Origin: Actinomadura sp. NBRC 104425
GTDB lineage: Bacteria > Actinomycetota > Actinomycetes > Streptosporangiales > Streptosporangiaceae
Assembly (NCBI RefSeq): GCF_030269545.1
Contig: NZ_BSTN01000009.1
Coordinates: forward strand, 62,001 to 126,000
DNA: 64,000 nucleotides
Direction of reading: 5' to 3'
Shown here: positions 7,815 to 15,657 of the stretch, piece by piece
Layout of the letters: every line of letters begins with the position of its first letter
How positions within the stretch are numbered: the stretch's first letter is position 1
The notes under the pieces: model-generated
What the model was told of the DNA's origin: nothing
Seen by the model: only the letters and a program-made list of their open reading frames with translations
Database searches by the model: none
Made by a program: the position numbers and the translations under genes

Positions 7815-9038
7815 ATGGCAGGATCGTCGAACCGGTCTGGGCCCGCGGGCTCCGCCGGCGTCCCCGAGCGGACGTGGCGCAGCGCGGCGGGCGCGTGGCT
7901 GGGCATCGGCACGGCGCCGGGCGCGCTGGTGCTCGGTGCGCAGATCGGCGGGCGGCACGACGGCGTCCTGCCCGTGCTGGTGCTGGCGGCGGGCGGCGCG
8001 GTCATGGCGCTGCTGCTGGCGGCGGGCGGACGGCTGGGGCTGCGGCCGCCGCGCGGCGACGGCGTGGCGGTGGCCGCGCTGATGCCGCGGTACCTGCCCG
8101 GCCCGGCCGAGCGGATGCTGACCGGGCTGCTCGCGGTGGCGATGGTCGGCTGGTTCGGGTTCAACGTGGGCCTGGGCGGGGCGGCGCTTGGCGAGCTGAC
8201 CGGGCTGGCCGACCCGGTCGGGGTGGCGCTGCTGGCGGTGCCGCTGGTGACGGTGCTGCTGGGCGGCAGCGGCCGCTGGAACGCGGTGGCGGTGGGGACC
8301 ACGCTCACCGCGATCGCGCTGGTGGCGATCGTGGCGGTGCGGCTGGCGCCGCCGGACCCGCCGGTGGCGTGGTCGCGCGCGGGACCGCCGGTCACGCTGG
8401 CGACCGACCTGGCGGGCTACGTCGGCTACGTGTCGGTGTTCGCGGTGCGCGCGCCCGACTTCACGGTGGGGCTGCGCGACCGCCGCGACCTGGCCTGGTG
8501 CGTGGGCCTGCTGGTGGTCCCGGCGCTGGCGGCCTCGGTGGTCGGGGCCGGGCTGGCGGCCTCCAGCGGCTCGACCGACGTGGTCGCGGTGCTGGCCGGG
8601 CCGCACGGGCTGCCGGTGGCGAACCTGTTCGTGGCCGCGTCGGTGATCGCTCCGACGCTGGCGACGGTGCATTCGGGGGTGTTCGCCGTCCGGCGGTTCG
8701 CCCCGCCGCTGCCGCACGCAGCGGCGGTACTGGCGATCGCGGTGCCGGGCTCGGTGCTGGCCGCGCTGCGCGTGGACCAGATGCTGCTGTCCTGGCTGAC
8801 CCTGCTGGCGGCGGCGCTGCCGGCGCTCATCCCCCCGCTGGCGGCCGAGGCGGCGCGGCGGCGCCGGGGGCGTCCGGCGCGGCCGGTGTCCACCTGGCTG
8901 TGGGCGCCCGCGGCGGGCGCCGCGCTGGTGCTCACGCTGGCCGGGTTCGCGGCGGCGGCCCCGGCCGGACTCCTGGTTTCGGCTGTGCTGACGTTGGGAC
9001 AGCACTTCGTCCGAAACCGGCCACACCATCAGCCATAA
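7815..9038 (+). CDS. NCS1/CodB-like membrane transporter (divergent)
   Basis: A 407-residue, very hydrophobic protein with about 11-12 predicted membrane segments. The N-terminal AAGAWLGIGTAPGALVLGAQIGG segment resembles the unwound TM1 of the nucleobase:cation symporter-1 family (LeuT fold). It starts 6 bp after the oxidoreductase stop, so the two are co-transcribed. Conservation is weak elsewhere and it is shorter than typical NCS1 members (430-500 residues). A transporter for a nucleobase-like compound would fit the NMT1/THI5-like binder upstream. An unrelated permease family remains possible. Confidence 0.65.
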   Translation: MAGSSNRSGPAGSAGVPERTWRSAAGAWLGIGTAPGALVLGAQIGGRHDGVLPVLVLAAGGAVMALLLAAGGRLGLRPPRGDGVAVAALMPRYLPGPAERMLTGLLAVAMVGWFGFNVGLGGAALGELTGLADPVGVALLAVPLVTVLLGGSGRWNAVAVGTTLTAIALVAIVAVRLAPPDPPVAWSRAGPPVTLATDLAGYVGYVSVFAVRAPDFTVGLRDRRDLAWCVGLLVVPALAASVVGAGLAASSGSTDVVAVLAGPHGLPVANLFVAASVIAPTLATVHSGVFAVRRFAPPLPHAAAVLAIAVPGSVLAALRVDQMLLSWLTLLAAALPALIPPLAAEAARRRRGRPARPVSTWLWAPAAGAALVLTLAGFAAAAPAGLLVSAVLTLGQHFVRNRPHHQP

Positions 9039-9078
9039 GTTCATTCTTGACGGACCGGATCGACGCTCGTACGTTCTA

Positions 9079-9104
9079 GGAAAGCGCTTACAGAAAGCGC
9101 TTTC
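9079..9104. promoter_or_regulatory. LacI-type operator pair upstream of the sugar dehydrogenase
   Basis: GGAAAGCGCTTAC (9079-9091) is followed by the perfect palindrome GAAAGCGCTTTC (9093-9104), 31 bp before the start at 9135. The core is identical to the operators beside the LacI gene at 2876-2902, so the two loci very likely share the same repressor. Confidence 0.85.
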
Positions 9105-9134
9105 ATCCCACCCCCACCCCCCTGGAGGGCCGGA

Positions 9135-11249
9135 ATGACAGAAATCCGCTGGTCTCCTCCGAAACTGGTCGCACTCGTCACAGCCCTGTTCACGGCTCTG
9201 GCCGCCGTGCTGCTGGCGGCCCCGCCGCAGGCGAGGGCGGACGACCCGATCATCGACCCCATTCCCGAAGACCCCGTACCGTCCGGAATCGGGCTGGTCC
9301 TCAAAGAGGTCGCCCAACTCCCCGAATCCACCCCCACCCCGGCCGACATGGTCACCGACCCGCGGCTGGTGCGGCACAACCGCATCAACTACGTCGGCGA
9401 GGTGCCCGACAGCTCCGGCCGCCTGTACGTGCCCGACCTGAACGGCAACCTGTACTTCCTGGACAAGAAGACCTACCGGTACCACGTCTACCTGGACGTC
9501 AAGGCCCAGTTCCCCGACTTCTTCTCCGCCCAGGGCCTCGGCCAGGGCTTCGGCTTCGTCGCCTTCCACCCCGACTTCAAGCGCAACGGCAAGTTCTACA
9601 CCGTGCACGTGGAGTCCGGTAACGCGCTGACCACCAAGAAGCCCGACCTGACACCGCAGCCGAACACCGCCTACCACGGCATCATCACCGAGTGGACGGC
9701 CGACGACCCGTCCGCGCAGACCTTCAGCGGCACCCACCGCGAGCTGCTGCGCATCGGGTTCTCCGGGCGCATCCACGGCATCCAGCAGATCGACTTCAAC
9801 CCCAACGCCCGGCCCGGCAGCGCCGACTACGGCAAGCTCTACCTGGCGGTCGGCGACGGCGGCAACGGCAACGTCGGCGACAACGGCGGCGACCCGCAGA
9901 ACCTCGCCGTCCCGCAGGGCAAGATCCTGCGCATCGACCCGGCCGGCAACAACAGCGACAACGGCAAGTACGGCATCCCCGCCGACAACCCGTATGCCGG
10001 CCGCGACGGCGTGGTCAAGGAGATCTACGCCATCGGCATGCGCGACCCGCACCGGTTCAGCTGGGACACCGGCGGGCAGAAGCGCATGTTCCTCGGCCAC
10101 ATCGGCGAGCACGCCATCGAGGCCGTCTACGACGTGCGCCCCGGCGACAACTTCGGCTGGAGCGAGCGCGAGGGCGCGTTCCGGTTCGACAAGAACGACC
10201 GCTGCTACCTGCACCCGCTGCCCGAGGACGACGCCAAGTACGGCTACACCTACCCGCTGGCGGCCTACGACCACGACCGTCCGCCGAACCTGTCCTGCAC
10301 CGCCGACAGCGGCAACGCCATCTCCACCGGCTTCGTCTACCGCGGCGGGAAGCTGGCGGCCCTGCGCGGCAAGTTCCTGATCACCGACATCGTCAACGGC
10401 CGGCTCCTGTACGCCGAGGAGAAGGAGATGCAGCGCGACCCGACCGGGCAGAAGCGCGCGCAGCTCTACTCGATGGCCGCCTACGACACCGAAGGCAACC
10501 CCGTCACGCTGCAGCAGCTGGCCGGCGACACCCGCGTGGACGCCCGGTTCGGCCAGGACGCGCAGGGCGAGCCGTACCTGCTGGCCAAGGCCAACGGCAA
10601 GATCTGGAAGGTCGTCGGCACCAAGACCTTCGCCGACTGCCGCACCACGCCGGTCCGCGTGCAGGCCACGTCCGGCAAGGACTGGACGCCGGTCACCCCG
10701 TCCAAGTGGCGGTTCAACGGCCGCGAGGCCGTGCTGGCCGAGGCCGGCACCGAGCGTCCCGGCCCGCGCCGCCCGTACGAGTACGCCGTGCTGAGCAAGG
10801 GCCCTGAGCTCGGCTCCACCGAGATCACCGCCAAGGTCCGGCTGGACACGCCGGTGTCGGTCAGCAACCGGGACGTGGTCCTCCTCTTCGGCTACCAGTC
10901 CGACACCCGCTTCTACTACGCGCATCTGTCCAGCGACAACACCATCTACCCGCACAACGGGATCTTCGTGGTGGACGACGCCGACCGGGCGCGCATCGAC
11001 CAGCAGTGGAACGGCAACCGGCTCGTCCCGCACGGCGCACCGCCCGCCGTCACCGACGAGGCGTGGCACGACGTGCGCATCAAGCACTGCGCGGACACCG
11101 GCGAGATCGCCGTCTACATGGACGGCTCGAAGCGCCCGCTGATGACGGCCGTCGACACCACGTTCCGCTCCGGCAGGGTGGGCTTCGGCTCGTTCGACAA
11201 CGTCGGCAGCCTGCGCAACCTGACCGTCACCGGAACCCGCGCCGGCTGA
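9135..11249 (+). CDS. secreted PQQ-type sugar dehydrogenase (GSDH/sorbosone family) with C-terminal LamG/DUF1080-like domain
   Basis: A 704-residue secreted protein with a signal peptide ending near AQARA-D (residue ~36). Residues about 60-480 are a six-bladed propeller of the glucose/sorbosone dehydrogenase family, with FGFVAFHPDF, the calcium/PQQ region GDGGNGNVGDNGGDPQN, IGMRDPHRFSWD and DNFGWSEREG. From about 520 to the end is a jelly-roll domain like LamG/DUF1080 (3-keto-disaccharide hydrolase type). It would oxidise an aldose or glycan end outside the membrane. The LacI operator pair lies directly upstream and a hairpin terminator lies downstream. Confidence 0.88.
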   Translation: MTEIRWSPPKLVALVTALFTALAAVLLAAPPQARADDPIIDPIPEDPVPSGIGLVLKEVAQLPESTPTPADMVTDPRLVRHNRINYVGEVPDSSGRLYVPDLNGNLYFLDKKTYRYHVYLDVKAQFPDFFSAQGLGQGFGFVAFHPDFKRNGKFYTVHVESGNALTTKKPDLTPQPNTAYHGIITEWTADDPSAQTFSGTHRELLRIGFSGRIHGIQQIDFNPNARPGSADYGKLYLAVGDGGNGNVGDNGGDPQNLAVPQGKILRIDPAGNNSDNGKYGIPADNPYAGRDGVVKEIYAIGMRDPHRFSWDTGGQKRMFLGHIGEHAIEAVYDVRPGDNFGWSEREGAFRFDKNDRCYLHPLPEDDAKYGYTYPLAAYDHDRPPNLSCTADSGNAISTGFVYRGGKLAALRGKFLITDIVNGRLLYAEEKEMQRDPTGQKRAQLYSMAAYDTEGNPVTLQQLAGDTRVDARFGQDAQGEPYLLAKANGKIWKVVGTKTFADCRTTPVRVQATSGKDWTPVTPSKWRFNGREAVLAEAGTERPGPRRPYEYAVLSKGPELGSTEITAKVRLDTPVSVSNRDVVLLFGYQSDTRFYYAHLSSDNTIYPHNGIFVVDDADRARIDQQWNGNRLVPHGAPPAVTDEAWHDVRIKHCADTGEIAVYMDGSKRPLMTAVDTTFRSGRVGFGSFDNVGSLRNLTVTGTRAG

Positions 11250-11263
11250 TCAGCAGGTGACCG

Positions 11264-11297
11264 GCACGGCCGCTTTTCGACGCTCCGGCGGCCGTGC
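11264..11297 (+). terminator. hairpin after the sugar dehydrogenase gene
   Basis: GCACGGCCGC (11264-11273) pairs perfectly with GCGGCCGTGC (11288-11297) around a 14-nt loop containing TTTT. It begins 15 bp after the stop codon. The stem is strong but lacks a downstream U-tract, which is usual for actinobacterial terminators. Confidence 0.6.
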
Positions 11298-11387
11298 GGC
11301 CGGCCCCGGGCGGGCGCCAGACCTCCCTCGCCCGCCCGGGCCGCCCCCTTCGTCCCTGGACACCTCCCCCGCCCCAAGGAGAAAACG

Positions 11388-12344
11388 ATGATCGTTCGCC
11401 GTATCGCGGTGGCGGCGCTGCTCGGCAGTGCGCTCGCCGCGGTCCCGGCGCAGGCCCAGGCCGACGCGGCGTCGGGCAAGGGCCGCCCGGACGTGTTCCC
11501 CAGCCTCCGGCACGGCCTGGTGGCGCACTACGACTTCGAGCACCCCGTCAAGGGCGACCCGGCGCGCGAACGCGACCTCGGTCCGTCCGGCACCGATATC
11601 GACCTGGTCAACGGCGGCGCCGCCATGCGCGTGCCGGACGGCGCGCACCGCGGCAGCAAGGGCTCGATCCAGCTCGGGCAGGTCAACCCGACCGTCGCGG
11701 GCAACGACGACTGGAAGGCCGGGATCTACTCCGAGACCGGCGTGCCGACGCTGCGCGCGTTCAACGCCACGCGCGGCGCCACCGTCCTGGGCTGGTTCAA
11801 GATGACCGGCGCCAACCCGAGCCCCAACTCCAACACCGCCGACCCGAACGACAAGTACAACGCGACCGGGCTGGCGGGCGTGCTCAGCGGCGACTCCAAC
11901 GGCCACGACGTGCGCGCCCTCCTGGAGATCATCGACGTGCAGGGCGAGCAGCGCGTCGTCGCCCTCGGCCGCCGCATTGACGGCGGCAACTCCCAGACGT
12001 TCGCCGCCGACGAGGACTGGCAGAAGATCCTGCCGCTCAACACCTGGGTGTTCCTGGCCGCGACGTTCGACTTCGACAAGGGCACCATGGCCCTGTACAA
12101 GAACGGCAAGCCGCTGTCCGGCTTCTACACCCGCAACGACGACCCGTGGGCCATCGGCGGCACCCCCGGCCCGCACACGACCAGCGCGACCGACCCGCGC
12201 GGCATCAAGATCGGCGGCAGTTTCCCGCAGAACACGCGGGAGCAGAATCCCTGCAACTGCCGCATCGACAGCGTCATGCTGTTCGACCGCCCGCTGACCG
12301 CCTGGGAGATCGAACGGCAGTACCACCTCGTCGCCCGCAAGTAG
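11388..12344 (+). CDS. secreted LamG/concanavalin-A-like domain protein
   Basis: A 318-residue protein with a Sec signal peptide cleaved near QAQA-DA (residue ~24). It is followed by a single LamG-like jelly roll: HYDFEHP...DLGPSGTDIDLVNG at the front, WVFLAATFD...MALYKNGKPLSG and SVMLFDRPLTAWEIERQY at the back. Such domains bind glycans or act as adhesive modules; no catalytic site is evident. AAGGAG precedes the ATG. It follows the sugar dehydrogenase after a hairpin, so it may be part of the same regulon at reduced level, acting on the same extracellular polymer. Confidence 0.85.
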   Translation: MIVRRIAVAALLGSALAAVPAQAQADAASGKGRPDVFPSLRHGLVAHYDFEHPVKGDPARERDLGPSGTDIDLVNGGAAMRVPDGAHRGSKGSIQLGQVNPTVAGNDDWKAGIYSETGVPTLRAFNATRGATVLGWFKMTGANPSPNSNTADPNDKYNATGLAGVLSGDSNGHDVRALLEIIDVQGEQRVVALGRRIDGGNSQTFAADEDWQKILPLNTWVFLAATFDFDKGTMALYKNGKPLSGFYTRNDDPWAIGGTPGPHTTSATDPRGIKIGGSFPQNTREQNPCNCRIDSVMLFDRPLTAWEIERQYHLVARK

Positions 12345-12359
12345 GCACGCCTGCGACGT

Positions 12360-12399
12360 CCGGCCCGGCCGGCGGGATCCGCCCCGCCGCCCGGGCCGG
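12360..12399. terminator. bidirectional hairpin between convergent genes
   Basis: CCGGCCCGG (12360-12368) pairs with CCGGGCCGG (12391-12399), with a further GGCGG/CCGCC pairing inside the loop. It sits midway between the stops of two convergent genes and would serve both strands. Confidence 0.6.
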
Positions 12400-12418
12400 C
12401 TCCATGTCCGGGCGGCGG

Positions 12419-12847
12419 TCAGCCCCCGCCGGGCTGCCCGGCGCGGCGGGCGACCTCCTGCGCCAGGCGGTCCAGCGCCTGCCGCAGCTCGCGTTCGGCG
12501 TGGTCGTGCGCCTGCGCCTCGCCCGTCGCCTCCGGCTGGTCGCCGAGGAACGACAGGTGCACCACGACCTCGCTGGTGCCTCCGGGGCTGTCCATGACCT
12601 GGAGCCAGCCCGTGTAGTCGGGCGTGCCCCGGGTTCCCCACTCCAGCCGGAACCGCTCGGGCGAGGTGCGCATGACACCTTCGCGGTCGACGCCGCGGGC
12701 GTGGTCCTCGGCCTCGGCGATACCGGGGGCGACCTCGTGCACGTCGATCTCGCCGGGCAGCCACCGGTGCATGGTCTGCGTGTCCGCGGCGATGTCGAAC
12801 ACCACGCGGCCGTCGGCCGGCATGGTGCGGCTGGCCTCGTACTCCAT
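12419..12847 (-). CDS. SRPBCC (START/Bet v1-like) family protein
   Basis: A 142-residue small protein with an SRPBCC-like pattern. It has an N-terminal strand (MEYEASRTMPADGRVVFDIAADTQTMHRWLPGEIDV), a strand-rich middle and a long C-terminal helix (HDHAERELRQALDRLAQEVARR). These folds make a hydrophobic cavity for lipids or polyketide-like ligands; nothing here shows the ligand. ATG 12847 is preferred over a GTG 9 bp upstream because GGGAG stands 8 bp before it. It is convergent with the LamG gene and has no obvious operon partner. Confidence 0.8.
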   Translation of the reverse strand: MEYEASRTMPADGRVVFDIAADTQTMHRWLPGEIDVHEVAPGIAEAEDHARGVDREGVMRTSPERFRLEWGTRGTPDYTGWLQVMDSPGGTSEVVVHLSFLGDQPEATGEAQAHDHAERELRQALDRLAQEVARRAGQPGGG

Positions 12848-12882
12848 GGCCCTCACTCCCGGTGTTGGACGACGGGTATCGG

Positions 12883-13332
12883 CTACCCGGAAATATCCGC
12901 CCTAACCGACTCAAACCTGATCACGTCGACGCGGTCGAACCCCTCATTCACCGCCGGGGGAACGAGCCGTTTTCTCGCGTGCAGCATCCCGGCCTCCGGT
13001 ACTCGGGCCCGCCCCGTCCGGGCGGCGTTGCGCTGCAGGCACACCTCGGGCGGCACGTCGACGAACACGGCCCGCACCGTCGCCCCGTGCCGCCGGGCGA
13101 TCTCGATGATCGGCGCCCTCTCCCGCGGCGACGGGTTGGTGTTATCGACGACGACGTCGCGTCCCCGGCCGAGCAGCTCGTGCAGCACCCGCCGCTGGCG
13201 CGCCTCCCGCCCGCGGGCGTTCGGCCAGTGGTCCTTGCTCACGACCGCATGAGTCCGGGCCAGATGCGCCGCCACCCAGGTCGATTTGCCGCTTCCCGGC
13301 AACCCGACCATGACCACCACGTCGGGCCGCAC
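12883..13332 (-). CDS. P-loop kinase (polynucleotide-kinase-like AAA_33 family)
   Basis: A 149-residue protein. The Walker A motif GLPGSGKST is at residues 10-18, followed by the substrate-lid pattern SKDHWPN and the VVVDNTNPSPRERA motif typical of T4-PNK-like kinases. The LID arginines appear in LQRNAARTGRARVP. Small stand-alone members phosphorylate nucleic-acid ends or small molecules. It is upstream of the SRPBCC gene on the same strand (35-bp gap), but a functional link is unclear. Confidence 0.85.
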   Translation of the reverse strand: MRPDVVVMVGLPGSGKSTWVAAHLARTHAVVSKDHWPNARGREARQRRVLHELLGRGRDVVVDNTNPSPRERAPIIEIARRHGATVRAVFVDVPPEVCLQRNAARTGRARVPEAGMLHARKRLVPPAVNEGFDRVDVIRFESVRADISG

Positions 13333-13347
13333 GCAGCCACCTCCGGC

Positions 13348-13716
13348 CTAGTCGCCGGCGGCCGCGTCCGCGAGAATCTCGGCGACCTTGCGGGCGGTCT
13401 CGGTCGGCAGCGGCACCGGGTGCCCCCGCCAGCGCCGCACCGCCGCCATCGCCGCCGCCCCCGCCCCGCCGCCGTATGCGGCAGCCGCCACGGCCGCGGC
13501 GAGCTCGGGCCGCAGCTTCTTCTCCAGCAGCAGCACGCTCAGCCGGTACGAGGCCGCGGTCGCCAGCGCGCCGAGCGTCCCGGCCACCATGCCCATCTGC
13601 ACGGCCGGCAGCCGGCGCTGCGCCTTGTCCCACATCTCCCGCTGCGCCGCCTCGGCCACATCCCGCGTGATCGCCACGCTCTGGTCGAGCACCTCCTGCG
13701 GTGCCTGCTTCACCAT
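13348..13716 (-). CDS. small membrane protein of unknown function (holin-like architecture)
   Basis: A 122-residue protein with an amphipathic N-terminal helix (APQEVLDQSVAITRDVAEAAQREMWDKA). Two hydrophobic stretches follow, near residues 40-62 and 73-92, separated by EKKLRPE. No family is recognised with certainty; the layout recalls phage-holin-superfamily or envelope-scaffold proteins. It lies 15 bp upstream of the P-loop kinase gene, so it probably heads that short operon. Confidence 0.65.
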   Translation of the reverse strand: MVKQAPQEVLDQSVAITRDVAEAAQREMWDKAQRRLPAVQMGMVAGTLGALATAASYRLSVLLLEKKLRPELAAAVAAAAYGGGAGAAAMAAVRRWRGHPVPLPTETARKVAEILADAAAGD

Positions 13717-14108
13717 GCCCCGTCCCCTACCCACCCCCACCCCGCTAAGCATGTGAGCCCCCACCACAGCACCGCACGCCTCGGGGGATTCGCGACAACG
13801 CCCCCATCCATGACGCTCACCGACGAGCAGCCCCCGGCGGCCAGCGCAGCCGCGCCCGACACCTTCCAAGGCCGCGGCCTCTGGCCCTGAACCACTGCCG
13901 GTACCGCCAGGAGGTGGCCAAGGGGCTGCCCTCACGGGAGCGGTCCAGTCGCTCGAGTCGCCGCGAGGGCCCACAAGGCGCGCTACCGGGCATCCAAGGC
14001 TGAACCTCCGCTCCGCCACCACCCCGGACGACCACGTTCGCACATACTTTCGATAAAACAGGGGCCTATCCCTCCGCTTCGACGGTGCCCCGGGTTAGCC
14101 TCGGGGAC
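13717..14108. other. 392-bp intergenic region without a clear gene
   Basis: Divergent spacer between the small membrane protein and dprA. The only short frame with a normal start (13810-13890, 26 codons) lacks a ribosome site or recognisable similarity. Near the right end, GGTTAGCCT (14092-14100) lies just upstream of the dprA ATG and could be a -10 element for a short-leader transcript. Confidence 0.5.
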
Positions 14109-15023
14109 ATGGACCCCCAGCTGCGAGAACGGAGCGCTCTCGTCGCCCTGCTGCGTCTGCCAGGGGCACGGTGGCAAGAGACGGCCCAGGAGGTCCTGGC
14201 CGACAGTGTCGTGGATGTGCTGGCGCGACGGCTCCGCCCACAGGAGGTCCTGTTCACCGAAGGAGACCCGGTCGAAGAGGCGATCGTGGAGGCCGCCCGC
14301 GACGTGACGGCCTGGCAGGCCGAGGGGCTGGGCGTGCACGCCTTTTTCGACCCGCGTTATCCGGCGCAGCTGCGCGAGATCCACCAGATGCCGCCGATCC
14401 TGTTCACCAGGGGCGCACTCGCCGAGGACCGCCGGGCCATCGCGGTGGTCGGCACCCGGCAGGCCAGCCCGGAGGGCCTGCGGATCGCCGACACCGTGGC
14501 CAGCGAACTGGCCGCCGACGGAGTCACCGTGGTCAGTGGCCTGGCCAGAGGCATCGACACGGCCGCACACCGCGCTGCGCTGAGGGCGGGCGGCCGCACC
14601 GTCGCCGTGATCGGAACCGGGATCCGACGGCACTATCCGGCGGAGAACCGCGAGCTTCAGGAGCAGATCACCCGCGAGGGCCTGGTGATCAGCCAGTTCT
14701 GGCCGGACGCACCGCCGCACAAGCGCAGTTTTCTGATGCGCAACGCCGTTATGAGCGGTTATGCTGCGGCCACTCTGGTCGTCGAAGCGCCATGGCGCAG
14801 TGGCGCGCGCAGCCAGGCGGGGCTCGCCCTCGCACTCGGCCGACCGGTGATCATCACCGACAGGCTGCTGGAGCATGACTGGGCGCGCGACTTCGCTCGG
14901 CGCCCCGGTGTTCACGTGGTACACAGCGCGGCGGAGATGCTCGACGTCGCCAACACACTGATCCGTCGGGCCGGGATATCGCCGGACTCGCTTTCGGAGG
15001 CGTCCCCCTTTGCCTGGACGTGA
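14109..15023 (+). CDS. dprA: DprA-like DNA-processing protein
   Basis: A 304-residue protein with the Rossmann-like DprA core: AVVGTRQASPEG, VSGLARGIDTAAHRAALRAGG and VAVIGTGIRRHYPAENREL, then SGYAAATLVVEAPWRSGARSQAGLALALGRPV. An N-terminal extension of about 90 residues resembles the helical region of longer DprA proteins; no C-terminal winged helix remains. ATG 14109 is preferred over an upstream GTG (14085). Its stop overlaps a ComF-like phosphoribosyltransferase gene. This DprA-PRTase pairing outside competence or chromosomal dprA loci is common in actinobacteria and has been proposed to be a nucleotide- or nucleic-acid-sensing conflict system. The role remains unproven. Confidence 0.88.
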   Translation: MDPQLRERSALVALLRLPGARWQETAQEVLADSVVDVLARRLRPQEVLFTEGDPVEEAIVEAARDVTAWQAEGLGVHAFFDPRYPAQLREIHQMPPILFTRGALAEDRRAIAVVGTRQASPEGLRIADTVASELAADGVTVVSGLARGIDTAAHRAALRAGGRTVAVIGTGIRRHYPAENRELQEQITREGLVISQFWPDAPPHKRSFLMRNAVMSGYAAATLVVEAPWRSGARSQAGLALALGRPVIITDRLLEHDWARDFARRPGVHVVHSAAEMLDVANTLIRRAGISPDSLSEASPFAWT

Positions 15024-15450
15024 CCCTGTCGCGCCGCTGCGCACATGGCTCGCCGAACACGCCCAATACCTTCGCAACCCGCTCCCGGTCGGTGCCGGAA
15101 TCTGCATGACGTGCAGAGGTCCCGCCGGCTCCTCGTTCCTGCGCTGCATACCGTGCGACAAGCACTTGCGGGCGGCCCCGGACAGCATGGCCGACGTCGT
15201 AGCGCCGATCTCCTACGCCCACGCGCATGAGCAGCACATGCACGACCTTCGCACGTACAAGTGGCGCACCCCGCCGGAGATCAGCCGCAGCCGGTTACTC
15301 AGTCTGCTCGTCGTGTTCCTCGCCGACCACGGCCGCTGCCTGGTGGAAGCGGCGGGAGGCACGGCTCCGTCCGCCGCGGCGGTCGTGCCGAGCACCAAGG
15401 GACGGCCCGGCCCGCAAAGACAGGAGCAGCGGTCCAGGACTGCGGCGTGA
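15010..15450 (+). CDS. ComF-like phosphoribosyltransferase, C-terminally truncated
   Basis: A 146-residue protein starting at a TTG that overlaps the dprA stop. It has a zinc-ribbon-like pair C32-x2-C35 / C46-x2-C49. It continues as the N-terminal half of a type I PRTase (HDLRTYKW, LLVVFLADHGRCL, VVPSTKGRPGP) and stops at TAA-free RSRTAA before the PRPP-binding loop (usually LIDDT.TTGA) appears. I could not find that loop in the other frames downstream to 15657. Full-length relatives are around 220-250 residues, so this is either a decayed copy or a deliberately truncated partner of DprA. Confidence 0.7.
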   Translation: MPGRDPVAPLRTWLAEHAQYLRNPLPVGAGICMTCRGPAGSSFLRCIPCDKHLRAAPDSMADVVAPISYAHAHEQHMHDLRTYKWRTPPEISRSRLLSLLVVFLADHGRCLVEAAGGTAPSAAAVVPSTKGRPGPQRQEQRSRTAA

Positions 15451-15657
15451 GCGGGAAACCGGTGCCGCACGTGCCCACGGCAGCCGAGATCCGCGACGAG
15501 TCGCAGGCGCTCGTTAGCGGATTCGCGGGGTCACGGCGGAGGCGTTCGCGTCACCCGGGCACCGGACGACTCAATGCGCGCCACCGGGGTCGTGGCGGTG
15601 GTTCCTTCCGCAGTACAAGCGCCGCTGACGGTGTGCCGGACTTTTGCACCGGCGGTG

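Noticed and set aside
5066..9079. A 1,337-codon open frame on the plus strand covering the ATPase, oxidoreductase and permease genes
   Set aside because: It is a third-position GC shadow: it is Arg/Gly/Ala-rich, has no ribosome site and overlaps four well-supported genes in other frames.
6411..11087. A 1,558-codon open frame on the minus strand
   Set aside because: Antisense to convincing genes with strong motifs; composition is Val/Gln/His/Arg-rich as expected of antisense GC-biased sequence.
15451..15657. Remaining half of the truncated phosphoribosyltransferase in a shifted frame
   Set aside because: No PRPP-loop motif (LIDDT..TGA) found in any frame of this interval.
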